Positions 44,280 through 52,792 of a stretch of 64,000 bases of DNA are shown here, in pieces. The translations under genes were made by a program, and so were the position numbers. The notes beneath the pieces are model-generated. The model made no database searches. It was given only the letters and a program-made list of their open reading frames with translations, and had not been told where the DNA came from. Location of the stretch: the NCBI GenBank assembly GCA_942491105.1, contig CALNZX010000006.1, forward strand, positions 186,001-250,000, in the 5' to 3' direction. Each line of letters begins with the position of its first letter. The first letter of the stretch is position 1. Source of the stretch: JBBEAM01 sp942491105 (GTDB lineage: Bacteria; Pseudomonadota; Alphaproteobacteria; Kiloniellales; DSM-21159).

Positions 44280-45452
44280 ATGACAGCCAGCATCTGCGGT
44301 ATCGGACAGACCGAATTCTCCTCGAACTCCGGGCGCTCGGAGAAGCGGCTAGCGCTCGAGGCGATCCTGGCCGCGGTCGCGGACGCGGGGCTGGAGCCTC
44401 ACGATATCGATGGCTTCGTCCGCTATACCTGGGAAACCACGACCGAGGCCGAGTTGACCACCGCGCTCGGCCTTTCCAACGTCGGCTACTACGGAGAGGT
44501 GGAGCACGGCGGCGTCAATTGCTGCGGCGCCATCGCCCAAGCCACCGCCGCCATCGAAGCCGGCTTGGCATCCTGTGTCGTCGTCTACCGCGCCCTGAAC
44601 GCGCGCTCTGGCGTGCGCTATGGGCGGGCGGAGCGCTTCCTGGAGGATGACGGCGACTGCGCCCGCGTTTCTTCCAGCGACATGCCAGGCGACGTCTTCA
44701 CCGTGCCTTCCGGCTTGATGGTTCCCGCCCACTTCCACGCGCTCTATGCCCAGCGTTACTTCCACGAATACGGGCTGAGCGAGGATCAAGGCGCGGAACT
44801 CTTGGGTGGGGTCGCGGTGACGCAGCGTGGCTACGCCAACCGCAATCCCCGCGCGCTGATGCGCGACCGGAAGCTGTCCTTCGATGACTATCTCGGCGCG
44901 CGCCGCCTGGCGGACCCGCTGCGTCTCTTCGATCTCTGCCTGGAAACCGATGGCGCCATGGCCCTGGTCATCCTGCCGTCGAAGCGCGCCAGAACCTTGA
45001 ACTGCCGCTCGGTGGAGATCCTGGCGGCCGGCCAGCATATCCGTGCCGGCTCGGCGCCGATGATGCTCTACAACAGCGATATGTTCAGTTTTGTCGGGCC
45101 CGAGGTCGGAGAGACGCTGTTCGGCCGCGCCGGTGTCACGCCGCAAGACGTCGATGTCGCGGAGATCTATGACGCGACGTCGATTCTCGTTCCCATCTCC
45201 CTTGAGGATTTCGGCTTCATCGGCCGGGGAGAGGCTCACGGATTCTTCGCTTCGGGCGGCAACCGGCTCGACGGGGCGCTTCCGGTCAACACCCATGGCG
45301 GCCTGCTCTCCGAAGGCTATTTCCACGGCCTCAACACCATCGCGGAAGCCGCCAGGCAGCTGCGCGGAGACTCGCCAAATCAGGTGGAGGGCGCGCAGGT
45401 CGCCTTCGTCACGGTGCGTGGCGCAAGCTCGCTGGTTCTGGGGAAAGCATGA
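44280..45452 (+). CDS. SCP2-type thiolase-like protein, second copy
   Basis: This 390-residue protein has the same order of blocks as the 29.5-kb copy but is clearly diverged: EHGGVNCCGAIAQATAAIEA near residues 75-94 and VNTHGGLLSEGYFHGLNTIA near the C-terminus. A Cys pair is present near the place of the nucleophile, but the spacing is shifted and equivalence is uncertain. The last four bases overlap the DUF35 start. An aldolase-type C-C cleavage is a fair hypothesis. Confidence 0.8.
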   Translation: MTASICGIGQTEFSSNSGRSEKRLALEAILAAVADAGLEPHDIDGFVRYTWETTTEAELTTALGLSNVGYYGEVEHGGVNCCGAIAQATAAIEAGLASCVVVYRALNARSGVRYGRAERFLEDDGDCARVSSSDMPGDVFTVPSGLMVPAHFHALYAQRYFHEYGLSEDQGAELLGGVAVTQRGYANRNPRALMRDRKLSFDDYLGARRLADPLRLFDLCLETDGAMALVILPSKRARTLNCRSVEILAAGQHIRAGSAPMMLYNSDMFSFVGPEVGETLFGRAGVTPQDVDVAEIYDATSILVPISLEDFGFIGRGEAHGFFASGGNRLDGALPVNTHGGLLSEGYFHGLNTIAEAARQLRGDSPNQVEGAQVAFVTVRGASSLVLGKA

Positions 45453-45850
45453 TGTACATCAAACCGACCGACGATCACCTGGCCAAGCCTTTCTGGAAGC
45501 ACCTCGCCGATGGGCGCTTTTGTCTGGAACGCTGCGTCAGTTGCAAGACCTTCCGCCACCCGCCCTCCCCGATCTGTCCGAAGTGCCATAGCTTCGACAG
45601 CGAGTGGGTCGAGGCGCGGGGTGACGCCACGCTGTATTCCTTCACCATGGTGCGCCATCCCGTACACCCCGCCGTCGAATCCTGGATCCCCTATGCCGTG
45701 GGTTTGGCGACGCTGCCCGAGGGCGTGCGCATGGTGGGGCGCATCGAGGTGCCGGAGCCTTCTCTGATTCGCATCGGCATGGCGCTCAAGGTCGAGCTCC
45801 TCAAGCTTGCGCCGGATTTCTCACTACCCGTCTACAGGCCCGCCTCCTAA
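45449..45850 (+). CDS. Zn-ribbon / OB-fold (DUF35) partner protein, second copy
   Basis: This 133-residue protein has CVSCK...CPKC (about residues 31-50) and an OB-fold starting WVEARGDATLYSFTMVRH. The ATGATG start overlaps the thiolase-like gene's TGA, showing translational coupling and a probable complex. Confidence 0.87.
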   Translation: MMYIKPTDDHLAKPFWKHLADGRFCLERCVSCKTFRHPPSPICPKCHSFDSEWVEARGDATLYSFTMVRHPVHPAVESWIPYAVGLATLPEGVRMVGRIEVPEPSLIRIGMALKVELLKLAPDFSLPVYRPAS

Positions 45851-45880
45851 CCCACGTTCCCAGAGAGAATTGAGAGCAGC

Positions 45881-47080
45881 ATGGATTTCACGCTCCCCCC
45901 CGATATCGAGACCCTGCGCGATAAGGTCAGGGCCTTCATCGCCGCCGAAGTGCTGCCCCTGGAAAGCAACCGGGCGAACTTCGACGACCACGACAACATC
46001 GCCAAGCCGGTGCTCGAGGAAGCGCGCAAGAAAGCCAAGGCCGCGGGGCTCTGGGCGCCCCAGATGCCGGTGGCGCGCGGCGGACTGGGGCTGAACGTCC
46101 AGGGCATGGCCGCGATATACGAAGAGGCGAACCGCTCGATCTTCGGACCGGTGGTCCTGAACTGCGCTGCCCCGGACGATGGCAATATGTACGTTCTGGA
46201 AAAGGTCGCCCGCGAGGATCAAAAAACCCGATGGCTGCAGCCCATCGTGGACGGCGCGGTCCAGTCTTCCTTCATCATGACCGAGCCGCACCCCGGCGGC
46301 GGCTCCGATCCCTCGATGATCCGCACCACCGCGGAGAAGCGCGGCGACCGCTGGGTGATCAACGGCCGGAAATGGTTCATTACGGGGGCGGCGGCGGCCA
46401 GCCACTTCATCCTGATCGCCAAGACCTCGGAGGATCCGCGCAAGGGGCTGACGGCCTTCCTGTTCCATAAGGATGCCCCGGGCTGGGAAATCCTGCGCCG
46501 CATCGCGATCATGGGGCCGGAAGAACACGGCGGTCATTGCGAACTCGCCTTCGAGGGCCTGGAAATACCTGACGAAGACCGCCTGATGGAAGTCGGCGAT
46601 GGCTTGAAACTGACCCAGATTCGCCTCGGCACGGCACGGCTGACGCACTGCATGCGCTGGCTCGGCTTGGCCAAGCGCGCGCTCGAGATCACGCGCGCCT
46701 ATGTCGGTGAACGCGAGGGCTTCGGCGTGAAACTCGGCGAACGCGAATCGGTCCAGCTGAAGCTCGGCGAAGCGGCCATGGCAATCGAGATCGGGCGCCT
46801 GCTAACCATGCGGGCGGCCTGGACCCTCGACCAGGGCGACAAGGCCCGCAAAGAGGTTTCCATGGCCAAGATCCATGTCGCCGATGCCCTGCAGCTGGCG
46901 GCCGACACGGCGATACAGCTGAACGGCGCGCGCGGCTATTCCAAGGATACGGTCCTGGAATGGATCTACCGCTACGCACGTCAGGCCCGTCTGGTGGATG
47001 GCGCTTCCGAGGTGCACAAGATGGTGCTGAACCGCCATCTCTCCGCCGAGGGCGATGGCTTCTGGCGCTGGGGCATCTAA
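45881..47080 (+). CDS. ACAD11-like acyl-CoA dehydrogenase, second module
   Basis: This 399-residue protein has MTEPHPGGGSDPSMIRTTAE, the block RLTHCMRWLGLAKRALEI and the active-site region RLVDGASEVH with Asp instead of the usual Glu, as in the 25.6-kb enzyme. The downstream kinase gene starts six bases after its stop. It resembles LvaC/ACAD11-type enzymes that act on phosphorylated 4-hydroxyacyl-CoAs. Confidence 0.86.
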   Translation: MDFTLPPDIETLRDKVRAFIAAEVLPLESNRANFDDHDNIAKPVLEEARKKAKAAGLWAPQMPVARGGLGLNVQGMAAIYEEANRSIFGPVVLNCAAPDDGNMYVLEKVAREDQKTRWLQPIVDGAVQSSFIMTEPHPGGGSDPSMIRTTAEKRGDRWVINGRKWFITGAAAASHFILIAKTSEDPRKGLTAFLFHKDAPGWEILRRIAIMGPEEHGGHCELAFEGLEIPDEDRLMEVGDGLKLTQIRLGTARLTHCMRWLGLAKRALEITRAYVGEREGFGVKLGERESVQLKLGEAAMAIEIGRLLTMRAAWTLDQGDKARKEVSMAKIHVADALQLAADTAIQLNGARGYSKDTVLEWIYRYARQARLVDGASEVHKMVLNRHLSAEGDGFWRWGI

Positions 47081-47086
47081 GCCGCG

Positions 47087-48130
47087 ATGAGCTTGAACGA
47101 CGATTCCCTGAAGGCGCTCGCGGCACATCTGGAACCCGTGTTTGCCGCAAGTTCCATTACGGTCGCAGAGTACCGAAAGCTTTCCGGCGGCGCCATTCAG
47201 GAGAACTGGTCCCTAGACCTGGAGATCTTCGGCGGTCCCCGAGCGGGCAAGCTTGCCTTGGTCCTGCGCACCGACAGCCCCTCGGGCGTCGCGGTCAGCC
47301 TGTCCCGATCCCAGGAATTCGCGCTGCTTGAAGCTGCCTGGAAAGCCGGCGTGACGGTGCCCGAGCCGATCTATTGCTGCGATGACCCGGGCGTGCTCGG
47401 CAAGGAATTCTGCCTGATGCGGCGGATCGACGGCGTCGCGGTCGGGCAGAGGGTGGTGAAGGACCTGACACTCGGCGGCCCCCGTGAAGAGCTGACCGAA
47501 GCTCTCGGCCGGGAACTGGCCAAGATCCATGACATCACGCCGGCGACGCACAGCTTCGCTTTCCTGCCCGCCCCCAGCGAGACGCCATCGCACAGCGAGT
47601 TGCGGCGCCTGCGCGCGCATCTCGACGCCTTGGGACAGCCGCGCCCGGTGATGGAGTGGACGCTGCGCTGGCTGGAGTTGCGGGCGCCGGAGGCGGATAA
47701 GATCGTACTTGCGCACCGGGATTTCCGGACGGGCAACTACATGGTCGACGCGCGGGGCTTGACCGGCATACTCGATTGGGAGTTCGCGGGCTGGTCGGAC
47801 CCGCTCGAGGACATCGGCTGGTTCTGCGCCATGTGCTGGCGCTTTTCGGCGCGCGATAAGGCAGCCGGCGGGATCGGCAGCCGGGAAGCCTTCTACCGGG
47901 GCTATGAAAGCCAGGCCGGCGGCAGGATCGATCCGGCCAGGGTGTACTGGTGGGAGGTCTATGCCCATCTGCGCTGGGCCCTGATCGCCCTGCAGCAAGC
48001 TGAGCGCTACCTCTCCGGCGGAGAAAAAACCCTCAATCTGGGCCTTACCGGCCTGCGCGCGCCGGAGAACGAGGCCGAGATGCTGCGCATGACAGCACCG
48101 GATGGGACCTACGCAAAGGAAGCGCGATGA
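47087..48130 (+). CDS. APH-fold kinase, LvaA-like (probable 4-hydroxyacyl-CoA kinase)
   Basis: This 347-residue protein has SGGAIQENWSLDLEI (nucleotide-binding loop), the catalytic loop HRDFRTGN (210-217) and DWE (230-232) in GILDWEFAGWSDPLEDIGW. It is a different subtype from the 26.9-kb kinase, which has HGD instead of HRD. It overlaps the next gene by four bases. In Pseudomonas putida, LvaA phosphorylates 4-hydroxyvaleryl-CoA and needs the small protein LvaB; order and sizes here match that pair. Confidence 0.82.
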   Translation: MSLNDDSLKALAAHLEPVFAASSITVAEYRKLSGGAIQENWSLDLEIFGGPRAGKLALVLRTDSPSGVAVSLSRSQEFALLEAAWKAGVTVPEPIYCCDDPGVLGKEFCLMRRIDGVAVGQRVVKDLTLGGPREELTEALGRELAKIHDITPATHSFAFLPAPSETPSHSELRRLRAHLDALGQPRPVMEWTLRWLELRAPEADKIVLAHRDFRTGNYMVDARGLTGILDWEFAGWSDPLEDIGWFCAMCWRFSARDKAAGGIGSREAFYRGYESQAGGRIDPARVYWWEVYAHLRWALIALQQAERYLSGGEKTLNLGLTGLRAPENEAEMLRMTAPDGTYAKEAR

Positions 48131-48501
48131 CCGAGGACCGCCCCGGCGCCGACAGCCTGCTGGAAACCGCTATGGAAGTCTTGAGAGAGACGTTCTTGCC
48201 CGACGCGCAAGGCGAACGGCGCCTCGACCTTCTGATGGTTCTGAGCGTTCTCGGCCTCGTGCAGCGGAGCCTGGCCGACTCCAGCGACAGTCTGGCCGCG
48301 CGCCGGAGCGCCCGCTTCGCCGCGCTGCTCGGCACGCAGGGGGACATGGCCGCGCTCGCCCACGATATCCGCTCAGGCGCCTGGGACGGCCCCGAAGCCG
48401 CGAAGCGGCTGCACGACCTGCTGAGCGAGGATCTGCGCGACCGGCTCGCGCGCAGCAACCCGAAGTATCTCGCCGTTCTCGAGCAGGAAGAGTCCCGCTA
48501 G
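48127..48501 (+). CDS. DUF6285-like small protein, probable kinase partner (LvaB-like)
   Basis: This 124-residue protein is mostly helical (SLLETAMEVLRETFLPDAQG, RLDLLMVLSVLGLVQRSLAD). From memory it fits DUF6285, a family found next to APH-like kinases and thought to include LvaB. The four-base overlap with the kinase gene supports a complex. No catalytic motif is visible. The family name is recalled, not searched. Confidence 0.68.
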   Translation: MTEDRPGADSLLETAMEVLRETFLPDAQGERRLDLLMVLSVLGLVQRSLADSSDSLAARRSARFAALLGTQGDMAALAHDIRSGAWDGPEAAKRLHDLLSEDLRDRLARSNPKYLAVLEQEESR

Positions 48502-48529
48502 CCCAACCAGCGAGAAGGGAACAATGGCC

Positions 48530-48576
48530 TTGACTCTGGCTTCTTGGGCTTGATCTACTGACCGAGCGCTCAGTCG
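48530..48576 (+). promoter_or_regulatory. Pot-type ABC operon promoter with TetR-type operator (site j)
   Basis: TTGACT (48530-48535) and TCTACT (48554-48559) are spaced by 18 bases. The short-form operator TGACCGAGCGCTCAGTCG (48559-48576) shares the last base of the -10 box. About 220 bases of leader follow; I see nothing else in the gap 48502-48798. Confidence 0.72.
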
Positions 48577-48798
48577 TCACTTTTACCCGCTCAGCGGGAC
48601 CTATCCGATGAACCTTGGCTGAGCCGAGGTATCGCTCATCTGCCCAAGCGCACCGAAAGACAACCTGAGAAGCCAGCGAACCTAAACGAAAGACTGACAC
48701 GGGCAGCATCGTATCGCTGTAAACCGCGTTCTAACGCACCGACGCAGAAACGGTGGATGGCCGCGGAACTGCGGAAAACAAATAATTGGGAGGAAAAT

Positions 48799-49854
48799 AT
48801 GCGTAAGCATGCATTTGTCGCCTTACTCGGTGTCGCCGCGGCCCTGCTATCACCGAATGCTTCGCTCGCTGAAGACGACTACGCGAAGGAGCTGGTTATC
48901 GCCGCGCCCGGCGGAAACCTTGTGAAGGTCCTGCAGAGCATCTTCGAGCCCTTCGAGGAAAAGTATGGCATCGACATAAAATGGGAGTCTGCGGGCTCCG
49001 CCACCGAAATCCTTGCCAAGGTCACCGCCACCAAAGCTAGTCCGGTCTACGATGCCGCTTTCGGCGAGCAAATCACCCACTACACCGGACACGAGGAAGG
49101 TGTCTGGGCTGAAATCGACGAATCGATCGTGACCAACTGGAGTAACCTTGTCGGAACGGCGCGCCCGACCTCGCATGCCGGTGTCGGCTATGGCTTCTTC
49201 TTTGGCGGCATTTTTTACCGCCCTGAAGAATTCGAGAAGAATGGCTGGGCGGCGCCTACCAGCTGGGACGACCTCTTCAAGCAGGACTACTGCGGCCGCG
49301 TAGGCCTCTATCACCCAAAAATTACCTATGGCCTGCACCTGCTCTACATGCGCGCTGGCACTGACGTCACGAAGATGGAAGAGGCGATCGACGAACTGGC
49401 CGCGCATGGCAGCTGCTTGCCAGTCCTTGAGACCTCGGCCGCTAAGTTCGAGGAAAAGATGCAGGTAGGGGAGTATGTGATCGGCAACACTTCCAACATT
49501 CGCGCCGTACCCATGGCGCAAAAGGGCGTGCCGATTCAGTTCGTCATACCCGAAGAAGGCGTGGTGGTTTCCTACGCGACTGCCGCTCCGGTCAAGAACG
49601 ATGCCCATCCAGAGCGTGTGCGCGCGGCGCAGATGTTCGTCAACTGGCTGGTCGGCCCCGAGGCACAGACCGCGCTGATGGAGCAGATGTTCTTTACGCC
49701 AACCAACACCACGGTGCAGGTGCCGGATGAGCTGAGGAATCTGGGCATGTTGAGCGCCGAGGAGATGAAGACCATGCCGACGATGGCTGAAGACGTCGTC
49801 ATCGAAAAGCGCCAGGAGTGGGTGCGAATGGTCGACCGCAAGATGGCCGAGTAA
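48799..49854 (+). CDS. ABC transporter solute-binding protein (PotD-like)
   Basis: This 351-residue periplasmic protein starts at ATG 48799 behind GGGAGGAAA. It has a Sec signal ending SLA and continues ELVIAAPGGNLVKVLQSIFE. It is of the spermidine/putrescine or iron type-1 binding family (QDYCGRVGLYHPKITYGLHL, NTSNIRAVPMAQKGVPIQFV). The substrate is unknown; since the operon has a regulon operator, it may import the compound degraded by the island. Confidence 0.86.
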   Translation: MRKHAFVALLGVAAALLSPNASLAEDDYAKELVIAAPGGNLVKVLQSIFEPFEEKYGIDIKWESAGSATEILAKVTATKASPVYDAAFGEQITHYTGHEEGVWAEIDESIVTNWSNLVGTARPTSHAGVGYGFFFGGIFYRPEEFEKNGWAAPTSWDDLFKQDYCGRVGLYHPKITYGLHLLYMRAGTDVTKMEEAIDELAAHGSCLPVLETSAAKFEEKMQVGEYVIGNTSNIRAVPMAQKGVPIQFVIPEEGVVVSYATAAPVKNDAHPERVRAAQMFVNWLVGPEAQTALMEQMFFTPTNTTVQVPDELRNLGMLSAEEMKTMPTMAEDVVIEKRQEWVRMVDRKMAE

Positions 49855-49857
49855 CCT

Positions 49858-49905
49858 GCCTGAGCTGACAGCGGGGGCCGGCGAGTGGCCCCCGCTGTTT
49901 CAGGC
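49858..49905 (+). other. Stem-loop between binding-protein and ATPase genes
   Basis: A 12-pair stem, ACAGCGGGGGCC (49868-49879) with GGCCCCCGCTGT (49887-49898), sits inside an outer GCCTGA/TCAGGC pairing. Only three T follow. It is likely a partial terminator or RNA stabiliser that raises binding-protein output relative to the ATPase and permeases. Confidence 0.6.
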
Positions 49906-49944
49906 AGCCGGCGAAGGTTTCTTTGGTGGCGGTAGATACAGCAA

Positions 49945-51015
49945 ATGATGTCTGAGAACGCACCCCTGCTGCGGCTGGAGCGAATATCCAAGTCCTTCGG
50001 CGGCACGAAAGTCGTCAGCGACCTTACCCTGCATATTCAAGACGGCGAGTTCCTGTCGATCCTTGGGCCCTCTGGCTGCGGCAAGACGACGCTTCTAAGA
50101 ATTATCGCCGGATTCTTCGAATCGGAAGGCGAAATCCATCTAGAGGCGGCCCGCATCGACCAGGTGCCTAGCCACAAACGAAACACCGCGCTGGTGTTCC
50201 AGAACTACGCCCTTTTCCCGCATATGACAGTGTTCGAGAACGTCGCGTTCGGATTGCGAATGGAAGGGCGCCCCAAGGACGAGATCGAAAACCGCGTAGG
50301 CGAGATCCTCCGGCTCGTGCGCCTCGATGGCTTCGAGAAACGCTATCCCAAGGAGCTATCGGGCGGCCAGCAGCAGCGCACGGCGCTTGCGCGCGCGATT
50401 GTCGTGCGGCCCAAGCTCTTGCTGCTCGATGAACCGCTCAGCAATCTCGACGCCAAACTGCGCAAGGAACTGCGGCAGGAAATTCTCAGGGTGCATAGGG
50501 CGACAGGGATCACCTCGATCTTTGTCACCCACGATCTTGAAGAAGCTTTCAGCCTCTCCGACAGGGTCGCGGTCATGAACAACGGCAAGATCGAACAGAT
50601 CGGCGCGCCCTATGAAATCTTTACCCAGCCTAAGACAAGGTTCGTCGCCGATTTCATCGGGCATTCGAATGTCCTGGATGGCGCGTTGAGTAAGCACGCT
50701 GGCCAGACGGTTCTTGAGAGCTGTGGCTTCAAGATACAGGTGCTTTCGAGCATACAGCCGGCGGCGGCCGGCCGCTTTGCGATTCCGAACCATGTCATTC
50801 GGGTCGGCAAGAGCGCGGAGGCCTGCGCCAACTGCTTCCCTGTCACCATCGCCGATATCGTCTATTCGGGGTCCACGGTCGAGGTCACCGCGCAGCTCGG
50901 TCAAACGCACATTCAATGCGAAGTTCCCGCGTCCGCCGAGCTCCTGGCCTTGAAGATTGGTGCGTCTGCACCGATCGGCTGGCTCCCCGAAGACATGATT
51001 CGTCTGCCCGAATAA
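49945..51015 (+). CDS. ABC transporter ATPase (PotA-like)
   Basis: This 356-residue ATPase has Walker A GPSGCGKTT, the signature ELSGGQQQRTALARA, Walker B LLLLDEPLSNLD and the switch His in FVTHDLEEA. The C-terminal 120 residues form a TOBE regulatory domain, usual for polyamine-type importers. The start is ATG 49945 or 49948. Confidence 0.9.
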   Translation: MMSENAPLLRLERISKSFGGTKVVSDLTLHIQDGEFLSILGPSGCGKTTLLRIIAGFFESEGEIHLEAARIDQVPSHKRNTALVFQNYALFPHMTVFENVAFGLRMEGRPKDEIENRVGEILRLVRLDGFEKRYPKELSGGQQQRTALARAIVVRPKLLLLDEPLSNLDAKLRKELRQEILRVHRATGITSIFVTHDLEEAFSLSDRVAVMNNGKIEQIGAPYEIFTQPKTRFVADFIGHSNVLDGALSKHAGQTVLESCGFKIQVLSSIQPAAAGRFAIPNHVIRVGKSAEACANCFPVTIADIVYSGSTVEVTAQLGQTHIQCEVPASAELLALKIGASAPIGWLPEDMIRLPE

Positions 51016-51031
51016 TGGCGCGTTGCGGACA

Positions 51032-51880
51032 ATGACTGGAAAAGCGGCGACACCCTATCTATTCAGCTTACCCGCGTTGTTGTTCATCGGCGGGCTGTTC
51101 ATGCTGCCGATTTTTCAGATGATCGCGCTCAGCCTGATGCAGGAGGGGCCCTCCGGAGAGAGCCACTTTTCCTTGCAGCTCTACACGGAAATGCTCAGCG
51201 ACAGCTATTTCATGACGCTGCTATGGAGAACGGTGAAGGTCAGCTTGATGATCACCGGAATTTGCATCGTGATCGCCTTTCCCGTGGCCCTCTTCCTGCG
51301 CGAGCTCACGCCCAAATGGCAGTCGATCTTCGGGTTTCTTCTGTTGTCGCCGCTGATGACGAGCGTGGTGGTGCGCACGTTGGCCTGGGTGATTCTGCTC
51401 AGTCCGCGGGGCGTGATTAACACCACCCTGGAGTCCCTTGGCATCTCTCCGGTCAGCCTGATTTACAACGAGACCGGAGTGATCATCGGACTTACTCATG
51501 TGCTCGTCGGCTACATGGTGCTTTCGTTGATGACCTCGGTTTCAAAGCTCGACGAGAACCTGCTGCTTGCGGCCAGCAATCTTGGCGCAAGGCCCTTCAC
51601 AATTTTCCGCGAGATCATTTTCCCGCTTTGCCTGCCTGGCCTCCTCGCCGGCTCGGTCTTGGTCTTCACGATGAGCGCGAGCGCCTACGCGACTCCGGTT
51701 CTCTTGGGGGGAGCACGCTCGAAGGTGGTCGCGACCGAGGTCTACGACTTGGCGATACATTATCTGGAATGGGAAAAGGCGGCCGCGCTCGCCTGCATCC
51801 TCTTTCTGGTCATCGCCGCCTCGGTCCTCTTGGCGACTTTCCTTCTGGAGCGCGTCAAGGGAAAGGCGGTGTTCGATTGA
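51032..51880 (+). CDS. ABC transporter permease (PotB-like)
   Basis: This 282-residue protein has six hydrophobic helices and the EAA loop EIIFPLCLPGLLAGSVLVFT with NLGARPFTIFREI before it. ATG 51032 is preferred over TTG 51023. It forms the membrane channel with the next gene. Confidence 0.88.
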   Translation: MTGKAATPYLFSLPALLFIGGLFMLPIFQMIALSLMQEGPSGESHFSLQLYTEMLSDSYFMTLLWRTVKVSLMITGICIVIAFPVALFLRELTPKWQSIFGFLLLSPLMTSVVVRTLAWVILLSPRGVINTTLESLGISPVSLIYNETGVIIGLTHVLVGYMVLSLMTSVSKLDENLLLAASNLGARPFTIFREIIFPLCLPGLLAGSVLVFTMSASAYATPVLLGGARSKVVATEVYDLAIHYLEWEKAAALACILFLVIAASVLLATFLLERVKGKAVFD

Positions 51881-52671
51881 CCGCCCGCCTGAACACCCGG
51901 CTGATATTTCTGGCGATCTGGTCTGTCGCGGTCGCGGTCTTCATTCTCGCTCCGCTCGTGGTTGTCATCGCCGTTTCCCTGACGCCCGAGAATTTCATCA
52001 GCCTTCCCCTGAACGGCATTTCCTTCCGCTGGTACCTGCAACTGGCCGAACACGAGGACTTCGGCTACGCGGCAATCAATAGCTTGCTTCTAGCCTTCAT
52101 ATCTTCCTTCACCTCCGTCGCCTTGGGCACCCTGGCCGCCGTGGCCACGGTTCGCTACCGCTTCGCCGCGCGAGAGGTTCTAAGACTAGCGGTGACGTCG
52201 CCGTTGTTCGTGCCGATGGTCCTGAGCGGGCTGGCCATACTGATCTTCGCCTCAGCGCACGGCATTCACAGCCAGGCAACACGGCTCTATGTCGCCCATA
52301 CGGCCCTGACTCTGCCCTATGTCTTCCGGACGGTATCCTCAAGTCTGACTGGCTTCGACCCGAATCAGGAGCTCGCCGCGAAGAACCTCGGCGCTTCCCC
52401 GTTCCGGGCTTTCATGCTCGTCACCCTGCCCCAGATTATGCCGGGGATCATGGCCGGCGTGGTTTTCGCCTTTATCATCTCCTTCGACAACGTGTCGCTG
52501 TCGATCTTCCTCGCGGGAATAGACTTTCCGACTTTGCCGGTACAGCTGTTTTCCTATGCGATGAACGACAGCGATCCCATGGCTGCGGCGGTTTCCGTCC
52601 TGATGATTCTCGCCTCGATCGGAGCCATTCTCTGTATCGAGCGTATCTTCGGATTGCAGCGGCTGATGTAA
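51877..52671 (+). CDS. ABC transporter permease (PotC-like)
   Basis: This 264-residue permease has six helices and the EAA loop NLGASPFRAFMLVTLPQIMP. The TTG start at 51877 overlaps the potB-like TGA (TTGA), gives the expected length, and is the only start codon close to the first helix. It closes the four-gene ABC operon. Confidence 0.85.
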   Translation: MTARLNTRLIFLAIWSVAVAVFILAPLVVVIAVSLTPENFISLPLNGISFRWYLQLAEHEDFGYAAINSLLLAFISSFTSVALGTLAAVATVRYRFAAREVLRLAVTSPLFVPMVLSGLAILIFASAHGIHSQATRLYVAHTALTLPYVFRTVSSSLTGFDPNQELAAKNLGASPFRAFMLVTLPQIMPGIMAGVVFAFIISFDNVSLSIFLAGIDFPTLPVQLFSYAMNDSDPMAAAVSVLMILASIGAILCIERIFGLQRLM

Positions 52672-52792
52672 GAATCCGGAGTAGATTCACCGCTATCCCG
52701 GCGCACTGCTAAAGGCGCTAAACGCCATGTCCGCTCAACGGGAGAAGATCAACATCACGCAGCTTCCGATGACCGCGAACGAGATTGCCGGA

